Shown: piece after piece, positions 1 to 7,897 of the stretch
How positions within the stretch are numbered: position 1 is the stretch's first letter
Layout of the letters: each line of letters begins with the position of its first letter
DNA from: Bovifimicola ammoniilytica
GTDB taxonomy: Bacteria > Bacillota > Clostridia > Lachnospirales > Lachnospiraceae
Direction of reading: 5' to 3'
DNA length: 64,000 bases
Assembly: GCF_025567085.1 (NCBI RefSeq)
Contig: NZ_JAOQJN010000007.1
Span: forward strand, 119,903 to 183,902
Notes under the pieces: model-generated
The model's input: the letters and a program-made list of their open reading frames with translations, nothing else
Told to the model about the DNA's origin: nothing
Database searches by the model: none
Program-made: the position numbers and the translations under genes

Positions 1-1
1 G

Positions 2-691
2 AAGAAAGCCTGTGAATACATAGGAATTAAATCTTTATCTTATGAATTAGAGGAAAGCACTACTGAAGAAGAATTGTTAAATCTTATTAAAGAACTTAAC
101 AATCGTAAGGATGTCAACGGAATCTTAGTCCAGTTACCACTTCCAAAGCATATTAATGAAGATAAGGTTATAGAAACTATTGATGCCAAAAAAGATGTTG
201 ACGGTTTCCACCCAATGAGTGTCGGTGCATTATCTATTGGTAAAAAAGGCTTTATATCATGCACACCTTATGGAATTATTGAATTATTAAAGAGAAGTAA
301 TATAGATATAGATGGTAAGGAATGTGTAGTAATAGGAAGAAGTAATATTGTAGGAAAGCCTATGTCAATGTTACTCTTAAGAGAAAATGCTACAGTTACG
401 GTTGCACATTCACATACAAAGAATCTTAAAGAAGTAGCTAAGAGAGCAGACATATTAGTTGTGGCAATAGGTAAACCCCAGTTTATTAATTCAGAATATG
501 TAAAAGAGGGTGCAGTTGTTATAGACGTTGGTATCCACAGAGATGAGAATAACAAGTTATGCGGTGATGTGGATTATGAAGATGTATTTCCACACGCAAG
601 TGCAATTACACCGGTTCCGGGTGGAGTTGGTCCTATGACAATTGCAATGCTTATGAAGAATTGTGTAAATGCAGTAGAGATACAGAAATAA
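2..691 (+). CDS. folD: Bifunctional methylene-THF dehydrogenase / methenyl-THF cyclohydrolase (5' partial)
   Basis: FolD interconverts 5,10-methylene-, methenyl- and 10-formyl-tetrahydrofolate in the cytoplasm, feeding purine synthesis and formyl-Met-tRNA. The reading frame is open from base 2, before the first apparent start at 74, so the N-terminal ~50 residues lie outside the window. About 229 of the usual ~280 residues are present. Visible motifs are GILVQLPLP, KDVDG, the Rossmann-type VIGRSNIVGKP and the C-terminal TPVPGGVGPMT. It runs in the same direction as priA, with a structured 150-bp spacer between them. Nearby fmt uses the formyl donor that FolD makes. The family call is secure; only the true start is unknown. 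Confidence 0.96.
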   Translation, partial: KKACEYIGIKSLSYELEESTTEEELLNLIKELNNRKDVNGILVQLPLPKHINEDKVIETIDAKKDVDGFHPMSVGALSIGKKGFISCTPYGIIELLKRSNIDIDGKECVVIGRSNIVGKPMSMLLLRENATVTVAHSHTKNLKEVAKRADILVVAIGKPQFINSEYVKEGAVVIDVGIHRDENNKLCGDVDYEDVFPHASAITPVPGGVGPMTIAMLMKNCVNAVEIQK

Positions 692-762
692 AGCAATAAT
701 GCGGAATGGAGAAAGTTTGAAAAATAATGCCGATGCAGATATTTTTCAAACAGCTATTTGTG

Positions 763-844
763 CCGTAGACGTCACAAAGTAGCCATTATCGCAGGGCAAA
801 ATTTGAGATTTTGCCCGCGATTCCTTCGACGTAAACGTCTACGG
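763..844. repeat. Nested palindromic element between folD and priA
   Basis: Outer arms CCGTAGACGT (763-772) and ACGTCTACGG (835-844) are exact reverse complements. Inside them GGGCAAAAT (794-802) and ATTTTGCCC (808-816) form a perfect hairpin with a 5-nt loop, extended by a bulged CGC/GCG. A smaller GACGT-AA-ACGTC hairpin sits at 828-839. The element is GC-richer than its surroundings. A similar ribosome-binding-site-like string (CGGAATGGAGAA) occurs before it (702-713) and after it (842-853), as if it had been inserted next to the priA leader. There is no run of T, so this is not a classic terminator. Confidence 0.6.
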
Positions 845-857
845 AATGGAGAAGAAT

Positions 858-3101
858 GTGAAATTTGCTAATATTGTTGTGGATATTTCACATGAAAAAC
901 TTGATAAAACATTTCAATATATCATACCGGATAATCTGACTGATAAGATAATGATAGGTTCTCAGGTTGAAATACCATTTGGTAAAGGTAACAGGGTTAT
1001 TAGTGGCTATGTATTAGAGATAACGGATACAGCATTATATGATGTTGAGAAGTTAAAAGCTGTAATCGGAATTAAAAAGGGCAGTCTTAAAGTAGAATCA
1101 CAGCTTATTGCTCTGGCGTGGTTTATTAAGGAACGCTATGGCTCGACAATGAATAAGGCACTTAAAACAGTTATACCAATTAAGCAAACCGTAAAAAGCC
1201 TTGAGAAGAAATATATAAAACTTAAGGTTAGTAAGGCAGAGGCACTTGAGTTATATGCTAAATACAGTGGAATGAAAAATACTGTGGCAAGGGCTACAGT
1301 CATTAAAGAACTCACTGAAAATTCCATTATTTCTTATGAAATTGTAACAGACAAGCTTAAAGTTTCAGATGCGGTTTTGAAGAATCTTGAGAAGTCAGGG
1401 ATAATTGAGATAATTCGTGATACATTTTATAGAAATCCTGTAGAAGATTATGGTGAGCAGAATTATAATATCGAATTAAATGACAAGCAGAGAGAAATTG
1501 CAGACAGCATAAAAGCTGATATAAATGCAGGTAATAATAATACACATCTTATATTTGGAGTTACCGGAAGCGGAAAAACAGAAGTATATATGGATATTAT
1601 AGAGAATGTCATCAATAGAGATAAAGAAGCTATTGTACTTATTCCTGAAATTGCGCTTACTTATCAGACAATTAAAAGATTCTATAAGAAATTTGGTAAC
1701 AAGGTATCAATTATTAACTCTAAATTATCGGCAGGTGAAAAGTTCGATCAGTTTGAGCGGGCAAAGAACGGTGAAGTTAAGATTATGATTGGCCCAAGGT
1801 CTGCGCTGTTTACACCGTTTAGAAATCTCGGACTTATTGTTATAGATGAGGAACACGAAAGTGCATACAAAAGCGACCAGGTTCCTAAATATCATGCAAG
1901 AGATGTTGCAATTGAAAGAGGAAGAATTGCTAATGCAACAGTAATATTAGGCTCGGCAACACCATCAGTTAATACATTTTATAAGGCATTATCAGGCGAA
2001 TATGTTTTGCACAGACTTGATAAAAGAGCAAATAATAAGAAATTACCGGATGTTCATATAGTAGATTTGAGAAAAGAATTAGAATTTGGAAACAGAGATA
2101 TTCTTAGTATTAAGTTAAAAGAACTGATTGTAGACAGGTTAGCGAAAAAGGAACAGATAATTTTATTTATTAACAGACGAGGCTATTCATCTTTCGTATC
2201 ATGTCGTTCCTGTGGCAAATCGATAAAATGCCCACATTGTGATGTTACATTGACACTTCATAAATATAGAGGTGGCGTTGATAAACTTAAATGTCACTAT
2301 TGCGGGTATTCAATACCGATGCCCAAGGTATGTCCTGTATGCTCTTCTAAATATATAGGAAGGTTTGGAATTGGTACTGAGCAGGTCGAGGAAAGAATTA
2401 ATGAAACATTTCCTATGGCAAGAACACTCAGAATGGATATGGATACTACAAAGGGTAAAAAGGACCATGAAAATATTCTGTCAGCATTTGCAAATGGAGA
2501 GGCTGATATTTTAGTAGGAACCCAGATGATTGTAAAAGGACATGATTTTCCAAATGTAAGTTTAGTAGGAATTATCGCAGCAGATTTATCGTTATTTTCA
2601 TCGGATTATATGGCATCAGAACGGACATTTGAATTGCTTACCCAGGCAGCAGGCAGGGCAGGCAGAGGAGATAAAGACGGAGAAGTTGTGGTACAGACTT
2701 ATAATCCTGAAGAAATGTGTATTCAGATGGCTGTGTCGCAGAATTATGAGGAATTCTACAAAAATGAAATCAGCTATAGAAAGTTGATGGGTTATCCTCC
2801 AGTCTGCAATATGTGTGTGATACTTGTGAGTGATAAAAATGAACAATTAGCACAAGAAGTTGTGGACGATATAGCACATAGAATAGAAAAGAGTAACATA
2901 GACGGTTTAATGATATTAGGACCATCTAAAGCAATGGTTTCTAAGATAAATGATGTCTACAGAAATGTTATATATATTAAACATACAGATGAAAATGTAA
3001 TAATAAAAGTCAAAAATGCAGTACAGAAATATCTTGAAATGGTAACCGAATATAAAGATGTATCGGTACAGTTTGATTACAATCCTATGTCAGGATATTA
3101 G
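858..3101 (+). CDS. priA: Primosomal replication-restart helicase PriA
   Basis: PriA is a 3'-to-5' superfamily 2 helicase that recognises stalled forks and D-loops and loads the replicative helicase. The N-terminal DNA-binding domain is followed by Walker A GVTGSGKTE, the DEEH box and the GSATPS motif. A zinc-binding cysteine cluster (CRSCG, CPHC, CHYCG, CPVC) sits around residues 450-500, then QMIVKGHDFPNV and QAAGRAGRG helicase motifs. An ATG at 846 would give four more residues but has no ribosome binding site upstream. GTG at 858 lies 6 nt after GGAG (848-851) and gives an N-terminus like the family's (KFANIVVDIS), so 858 is preferred. Length about 747 residues, normal for PriA. Confidence 0.96.
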   Translation: MKFANIVVDISHEKLDKTFQYIIPDNLTDKIMIGSQVEIPFGKGNRVISGYVLEITDTALYDVEKLKAVIGIKKGSLKVESQLIALAWFIKERYGSTMNKALKTVIPIKQTVKSLEKKYIKLKVSKAEALELYAKYSGMKNTVARATVIKELTENSIISYEIVTDKLKVSDAVLKNLEKSGIIEIIRDTFYRNPVEDYGEQNYNIELNDKQREIADSIKADINAGNNNTHLIFGVTGSGKTEVYMDIIENVINRDKEAIVLIPEIALTYQTIKRFYKKFGNKVSIINSKLSAGEKFDQFERAKNGEVKIMIGPRSALFTPFRNLGLIVIDEEHESAYKSDQVPKYHARDVAIERGRIANATVILGSATPSVNTFYKALSGEYVLHRLDKRANNKKLPDVHIVDLRKELEFGNRDILSIKLKELIVDRLAKKEQIILFINRRGYSSFVSCRSCGKSIKCPHCDVTLTLHKYRGGVDKLKCHYCGYSIPMPKVCPVCSSKYIGRFGIGTEQVEERINETFPMARTLRMDMDTTKGKKDHENILSAFANGEADILVGTQMIVKGHDFPNVSLVGIIAADLSLFSSDYMASERTFELLTQAAGRAGRGDKDGEVVVQTYNPEEMCIQMAVSQNYEEFYKNEISYRKLMGYPPVCNMCVILVSDKNEQLAQEVVDDIAHRIEKSNIDGLMILGPSKAMVSKINDVYRNVIYIKHTDENVIIKVKNAVQKYLEMVTEYKDVSVQFDYNPMSGY

Positions 3102-3225
3102 ATTATATAAATTAAAGTGTGATTAGATTATAAGTTATAGAATTACTTTGATTTATGCATTTGATTATATAACGTTATAGATTATGAATTTATAATTATA
3201 AAAAGAAAAGGAAAAGGTGATAAAA

Positions 3226-3696
3226 ATGGCAATTAGAAATATCAGAACAGTAGGCGATGACGTTCTTAGAAAAGAATGTAAAGAAGTTAAGGTAATGAAT
3301 GAAAGAACTAAAAATCTGATTGATGATATGCTAGAAACAATGTATGAGGCAGACGGCGTAGGCCTTGCAGCACCTCAGGTAGGGGTACTTAAAAGAATTG
3401 TTGTAATAGATATAGGAGATGGCCCTATTATTCTTATTAATCCTAAGATAGTTGAGACAAGCGGCAGCCAGACAGGTACAGAAGGATGTCTTAGTCTTCC
3501 TGGTAAAGCAGGTACAGTTACAAGACCTAATTATGCGAAAGTGGTTGCTTTAGATGAGGATATGAATGAAATAGAAGTTGAAGGAACTGAACTGTTAGCA
3601 AGAGCGTTATGTCATGAATGTGACCATTTAGATGGCAAGTTATATATTGACCTTGTAGAGGGTGATTTACATGACACAATGGTGGAGGAAGAATAG
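3226..3696 (+). CDS. def: Peptide deformylase
   Basis: Removes the N-formyl group from nascent proteins using a bound metal ion. All three family motifs are present: GVGLAAPQVG, EGCLS (metal Cys) and HECDHLDG (two metal His and the catalytic Glu). A GTG at 3217 is in frame, but it overlaps the ribosome binding site AAAAGGTG; ATG 3226, 6 nt further on, gives the usual MAIRNIRT start and a 156-residue protein, normal for the short type 1 enzymes. It lies 3 nt before fmt, so formylation and deformylation are co-expressed. Confidence 0.97.
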   Translation: MAIRNIRTVGDDVLRKECKEVKVMNERTKNLIDDMLETMYEADGVGLAAPQVGVLKRIVVIDIGDGPIILINPKIVETSGSQTGTEGCLSLPGKAGTVTRPNYAKVVALDEDMNEIEVEGTELLARALCHECDHLDGKLYIDLVEGDLHDTMVEEE

Positions 3697-3699
3697 AAT

Positions 3700-4629
3700 A
3701 TGAGAATTGTATTTATGGGAACTCCTGACTTCTCGGTAGGAGCATTAGAGTCAATTATAGCAGCAGGACATACAGTGGAGGCAGTTGTCACACAACCTGA
3801 TAAGAAGAAAGGCAGAGGCAATCAGGTACAGTTTACACCTGTTAAGGAAGCAGCATTAAAACATGGTATTACAGTATACCAGCCGGTTAAAGTAAGAGAT
3901 GAAGAATTTGTAAAGATATTAAAAGATATTAATCCCGAAGTTATGGTTGTAGTGGCATTTGGACAGATTGTATCTAAAGAGATTCTTGATATTCCTAAAT
4001 ATGGATGTATTAATATACACGCATCGTTATTACCAAAATATCGTGGTTCTGCACCGATACAATGGGCAATAATTAATGGTGACGATAAGACCGGAGTTAC
4101 AACTATGCAGATGAATGAAGGCATAGATACAGGTGACATTTTAGAAGTATCAGAAATTAAGATAGACAGAAAAGAAACAGGAGGAAGTCTGTTTGATAAA
4201 TTATCTGAAGTTGGTGCTAAATTAATTGTACAGACTCTAGAAAATGTCGAAAAGGGTACTATTACTCCGATTAAGCAGAACGAAGACGAGGCAAGTCACG
4301 TTAAGATGCTTAAGAAAGAGTTTGGTAAAATTGACTTTAATAAACCAGCTATAGAAATAGAAAGACTTATAAGAGGACTTAATCCATGGCCAAGTGCATA
4401 TACAAAATTAGATGATAAAACATTAAAGATATGGGATGCAGATGTAATAGATAAAGAATATGACGGAGTCGCAGGTGAAATTGTAGATGTTGATAAGAAC
4501 TGTATATATGTTAAAACAGGTGATAAGACATTAGCAATTAATGAATTGCAGTTAGAAGGCAAAAAGAGAATGGAGACTTCTGCATTTTTACTGGGTTATA
4601 AAATAGAAAAAGGAGTAACTCTTTTATGA
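3700..4629 (+). CDS. fmt: Methionyl-tRNA formyltransferase
   Basis: Transfers a formyl group from 10-formyl-THF to initiator Met-tRNA. The N-terminal formyltransferase fold carries MGTPDFSV and the signature SLLPKYRGSAPIQWAI with the catalytic Asn/His/Asp set (INIHASLLP, TGDI). The C-terminal OB-like domain (roughly residues 205-309) includes RGLNPWPSAYT. 309 residues, full length. The start is 3 nt after def, and the stop overlaps the rsmB start (ATGA), so translational coupling is likely. Confidence 0.97.
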   Translation: MRIVFMGTPDFSVGALESIIAAGHTVEAVVTQPDKKKGRGNQVQFTPVKEAALKHGITVYQPVKVRDEEFVKILKDINPEVMVVVAFGQIVSKEILDIPKYGCINIHASLLPKYRGSAPIQWAIINGDDKTGVTTMQMNEGIDTGDILEVSEIKIDRKETGGSLFDKLSEVGAKLIVQTLENVEKGTITPIKQNEDEASHVKMLKKEFGKIDFNKPAIEIERLIRGLNPWPSAYTKLDDKTLKIWDADVIDKEYDGVAGEIVDVDKNCIYVKTGDKTLAINELQLEGKKRMETSAFLLGYKIEKGVTLL

Positions 4630-6083
4630 TGAATAAAGAGAGTGTGAAAACAGGCATTACTTCAAAGATAGAGAAAAACACAAAGATACAAAATAATTCA
4701 AAGACTATGACGAAATCAGGTAATAAGAATAATCGTGAAATAATAATTGAAATTCTCATTCAGGTTTTAGAAGAGGGCAGATTAAGTCATCTTGTAATAA
4801 GAGATAAGCTAGAGCAATATAATTTCTTAGAGAAACAGGATAAGGCATTTATTAACAGAGTATCAGAGGGAACAATTGAACGTAGGATAACAATTGATTA
4901 TATAATAGATGAATTTTCTAAGACAAAAGTTAAGAAAATGAAGCCTTTAATAAGAGAACTTCTAAGAATGTCAGTGTATCAGATTATGTATATGGAGTCG
5001 GTTCCTGATAGTGCTGTATGTAATGAGGCTGTTAAGATTGCGAAGAAACGGGGATTTTCTAATCTGTCGGGTTTCGTAAACGGTGTATTAAGAAATATTT
5101 CAAGGAATAAAGATAATATTAAATATCCGGATATTAATAAAGATAAGATACCTTTTTATTCGGTAAGATATTCTGTGCCTGAATGGTTAATAAGTTCATT
5201 TATCAGAGATTATGGTGAGGATATTACCATTGGTATGTTAGACAGTATGTTTATTGAAGAGGATAAAAAGGTAACTGTAAGAATTAACACATCTAAGGCT
5301 CGACCTGATAATGTAATTTCTATGTTAGAAGAACAGGGAATACATACGGTAGAATCAGAGTTTGCAGATAATGCACTTATTATAAGCGGATATGATAATA
5401 TCGATAACATAGAAGCATTTAGAAAAGGATATATACAGATACAGGATATAAGCTCTATGTTAGTTGGTCAGATAAGTGGCATTAAGGAGAATATGGTCTG
5501 CATTGATATGTGTGCTGCACCAGGTGGAAAAAGTATGCATATGGCAGATTTACTTAATGGAACAGGTATGGTTTACTCAAGAGATTTAACTGACAGTAAG
5601 GTAAAGATGATAGAAGAAAATGTTGCAAGATGCGGTTTTAATAATATAACTGTAGAGAGACAGGATGCAACAGTATATGTAAACAAAGATGATGAAAAAG
5701 CCGATATAGTTATTGCTGACGTTCCATGTTCAGGTATGGGTGTGTTAAGAAAGAAAACAGATATAAAATATAATATATCAGAAGACAGTGTGAAAGAATT
5801 AGCAAAAATTTCACAGAATATTCTTAAAAATGCAGTAAAATATCTCAAAAAGGGTGGAATATTAATATTTAGTACTTGTACCATGAACAGATTAGAAAAT
5901 GATAAGACAAGAGAATGGCTGATAAATGAGATGGGGCTTGAACCTGCTGACTTTACAGAATACTTAGATAATGGTATATTAGACATTAAAATGAATAGAG
6001 AAAGTGTTAAGAAAGGATACGTACAGTTATTTATGAATAGAGATTTTGATGGATTTTATATAAGTAAATTTATCAAAAGATAA
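4626..6083 (+). CDS. rsmB: 16S rRNA m5C967 methyltransferase RsmB
   Basis: Methylates C967 of 16S rRNA using S-adenosylmethionine. An N-terminal NusB-like RNA-binding domain (about residues 40-170, with SVPDSAVCNEAVKIAK) precedes the Rossmann methyltransferase domain. Visible motifs are DMCAAPGGKS for SAM binding, PCSGMGVLR with one active-site Cys and STCTMN with the nucleophilic Cys. At 485 residues it is longer than the usual ~440 because of a Lys/Asn-rich N-terminal tail of about 38 residues. The start at 4626 overlaps the fmt stop; ATG 4629 in the same frame is equally possible. GGAG lies at 4611-4614. Confidence 0.95.
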   Translation: MMNKESVKTGITSKIEKNTKIQNNSKTMTKSGNKNNREIIIEILIQVLEEGRLSHLVIRDKLEQYNFLEKQDKAFINRVSEGTIERRITIDYIIDEFSKTKVKKMKPLIRELLRMSVYQIMYMESVPDSAVCNEAVKIAKKRGFSNLSGFVNGVLRNISRNKDNIKYPDINKDKIPFYSVRYSVPEWLISSFIRDYGEDITIGMLDSMFIEEDKKVTVRINTSKARPDNVISMLEEQGIHTVESEFADNALIISGYDNIDNIEAFRKGYIQIQDISSMLVGQISGIKENMVCIDMCAAPGGKSMHMADLLNGTGMVYSRDLTDSKVKMIEENVARCGFNNITVERQDATVYVNKDDEKADIVIADVPCSGMGVLRKKTDIKYNISEDSVKELAKISQNILKNAVKYLKKGGILIFSTCTMNRLENDKTREWLINEMGLEPADFTEYLDNGILDIKMNRESVKKGYVQLFMNRDFDGFYISKFIKR

Positions 6084-6090
6084 GAAAGGT

Positions 6091-7164
6091 ATGGACATAA
6101 CCATGGAAAAACAGGATATTATGTTATATAGCCTTGATGAGTTAAAGGAATATCTTAATTCTATTGGCGAAAAGCCATTCAGAGCAAAACAGATATATGA
6201 ATGGCTTCATCAGAAGCTTGTGGAATGCTTCGATGATATGACTAATATTTCAAATAATCTAAAAGAAAAGTTAAATAATGATTTCTATATACAATCATTA
6301 GAAATGGTTCAGGTTTTAACTTCTAAAATAGATGGAACACAGAAATTTCTTTTCAGGTTAAATGATGGAAATGTAATCGAAAGCGTTTTGATGAGATACA
6401 AGCATGGTAATTCAGTATGTATATCTACACAAGTAGGCTGCAGAATGGGTTGCCGTTTCTGCGCATCTACACTAGACGGACTTGTAAGAAACCTTAAACC
6501 ATCAGAGATGTTAGAAGAGATTTATTATATTCAGAGGTACTCAAAAGAAAGGGTTTCTAATATTGTTCTGATGGGAAGTGGAGAGCCGATGGACAATTTT
6601 GATAATGTTTTAGCCTTTGTAAAAACTATATCTGATGAAAATGGCTTGCATATTAGTCAAAGAAATATTACAATATCATCATGTGGTCTGGCAGAGAAGA
6701 TAAAAGAATTAGCAGATTCTAATGTACAGGTAACACTTGCATTGTCATTGCATGCAGCAGATGATGAGACTAGAAAACAGCTTATGCCAATAGCATATAA
6801 GTATTCTATAAGAGAAGTATTAGAGGCATGTCAATATTTCTTTGATAAGACAGGAAGAAGAATTACATTTGAATACAGTCTTGTGGCAGGTGTTAATGAT
6901 ACAAAGGAGGAAGCAGCTAAACTTGTGCATTTAATAAAAGGAATGAATTGCCACGTTAATCTCATTCCGGTTAATCCTATAAAAGAAAGAGATTTTAAGA
7001 GGTCTACAAAAGTTAATATAGCATCATTTAAGGGACATCTTGAAAAAAATGGTATTAATGCAACAGTTAGAAGAGAAATGGGTTCAGACATACAAGGTGC
7101 CTGCGGACAACTTCGAAAGAGTTTCATAGAAGAGGAAGCAGGAGAAAAGGAGGTATTATCTTGA
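6091..7164 (+). CDS. rlmN: 23S rRNA/tRNA A2503 methyltransferase RlmN (radical SAM)
   Basis: Adds a C2 methyl to A2503 of 23S rRNA and A37 of some tRNAs by radical SAM chemistry. The CxxxCxxC iron-sulfur motif is visible as Cys117, Cys121 and Cys124 (GCRMGCRFC). MGSGEPMDNF, the SLHAADDETR stretch and the C-terminal DIQGACGQLR with the second catalytic cysteine are all present. The start is ambiguous: ATG 6091 sits very close to AAAGG (6084-6088), while ATG 6103 is 14 nt from it. It overlaps the following phosphatase by 4 nt. Confidence 0.96.
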   Translation: MDITMEKQDIMLYSLDELKEYLNSIGEKPFRAKQIYEWLHQKLVECFDDMTNISNNLKEKLNNDFYIQSLEMVQVLTSKIDGTQKFLFRLNDGNVIESVLMRYKHGNSVCISTQVGCRMGCRFCASTLDGLVRNLKPSEMLEEIYYIQRYSKERVSNIVLMGSGEPMDNFDNVLAFVKTISDENGLHISQRNITISSCGLAEKIKELADSNVQVTLALSLHAADDETRKQLMPIAYKYSIREVLEACQYFFDKTGRRITFEYSLVAGVNDTKEEAAKLVHLIKGMNCHVNLIPVNPIKERDFKRSTKVNIASFKGHLEKNGINATVRREMGSDIQGACGQLRKSFIEEEAGEKEVLS

Positions 7165-7883
7165 AAGCATATGCAAAAACAGATATAGGCGCTAAGAGAC
7201 AAACAAATCAAGATTATATTTTTTGTTCAATGCAGCCAGTAGGGAGTTTACCTAACCTTTTCATTGTGGCAGATGGAATGGGCGGACATAAGGCAGGAGA
7301 TTTGGCATCAAGATATACGGTTGAGAAGTTTCTTGATTCTGTAAAAGGTTCTGAGGCTGAGAATCCTATATCTATAATAGAAGAAGCAGTCAGGTATGCT
7401 AATCTTGCTTTAATGGATAAAGCAAAAGAAAGTATTGATTATGAAGGAATGGGAACTACACTTGTTGTTGCAACGTTTATTGATAAGTCACTGTATATTG
7501 CTAATGTAGGTGATAGCAGGTTATATATTGTAAATAATGAGATACAGCAGATAACAAGAGACCATTCTTTAGTAGAAGAAATGATTAATCTCGGAGAAAT
7601 TGACCGAAGGAATGCAAGAACACATGAGAAGAAGAATATAATTACCAGAGCAATCGGAGTCGATTCGGAGGTTGTAGCAGACTTCTTTGAAGTTGAATAC
7701 TCAAAGGGAGATATTATTCTAATGTGTTCCGATGGACTATCGAATATGATAGAAGATGAAGATATGAAGATGATTATTAATGAAGGAAACGATGTATCAG
7801 AAATTGCTAATAAACTTATAGAAGTAGCTAATAATAACGGTGGCAAGGATAATATTTCAGTTGTTCTTGTAGAACCCGATTAA
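7161..7883 (+). CDS. stp: PP2C-type Ser/Thr protein phosphatase (Stp/PrpC)
   Basis: Metal-dependent phosphatase that reverses PrkC-type phosphorylation. Motifs are TNQDY, ADGMGGHKAGDLAS, TLVVA, VGDSRLY, SDGLSNMI and DNISVVLV, which carry the metal-binding Asp residues. 240 residues, a stand-alone catalytic domain with no membrane segment. Translation starts at TTG 7161 inside the rlmN stop (TTGA), 9 nt after AAAGGAGG-type sequence near 7145-7152. The gene sits 14 nt before prkC, the standard phosphatase-kinase pair of Gram-positive bacteria. Confidence 0.96.
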   Translation: MKAYAKTDIGAKRQTNQDYIFCSMQPVGSLPNLFIVADGMGGHKAGDLASRYTVEKFLDSVKGSEAENPISIIEEAVRYANLALMDKAKESIDYEGMGTTLVVATFIDKSLYIANVGDSRLYIVNNEIQQITRDHSLVEEMINLGEIDRRNARTHEKKNIITRAIGVDSEVVADFFEVEYSKGDIILMCSDGLSNMIEDEDMKMIINEGNDVSEIANKLIEVANNNGGKDNISVVLVEPD

Positions 7884-7897
7884 GAAGAGGTGCAATT

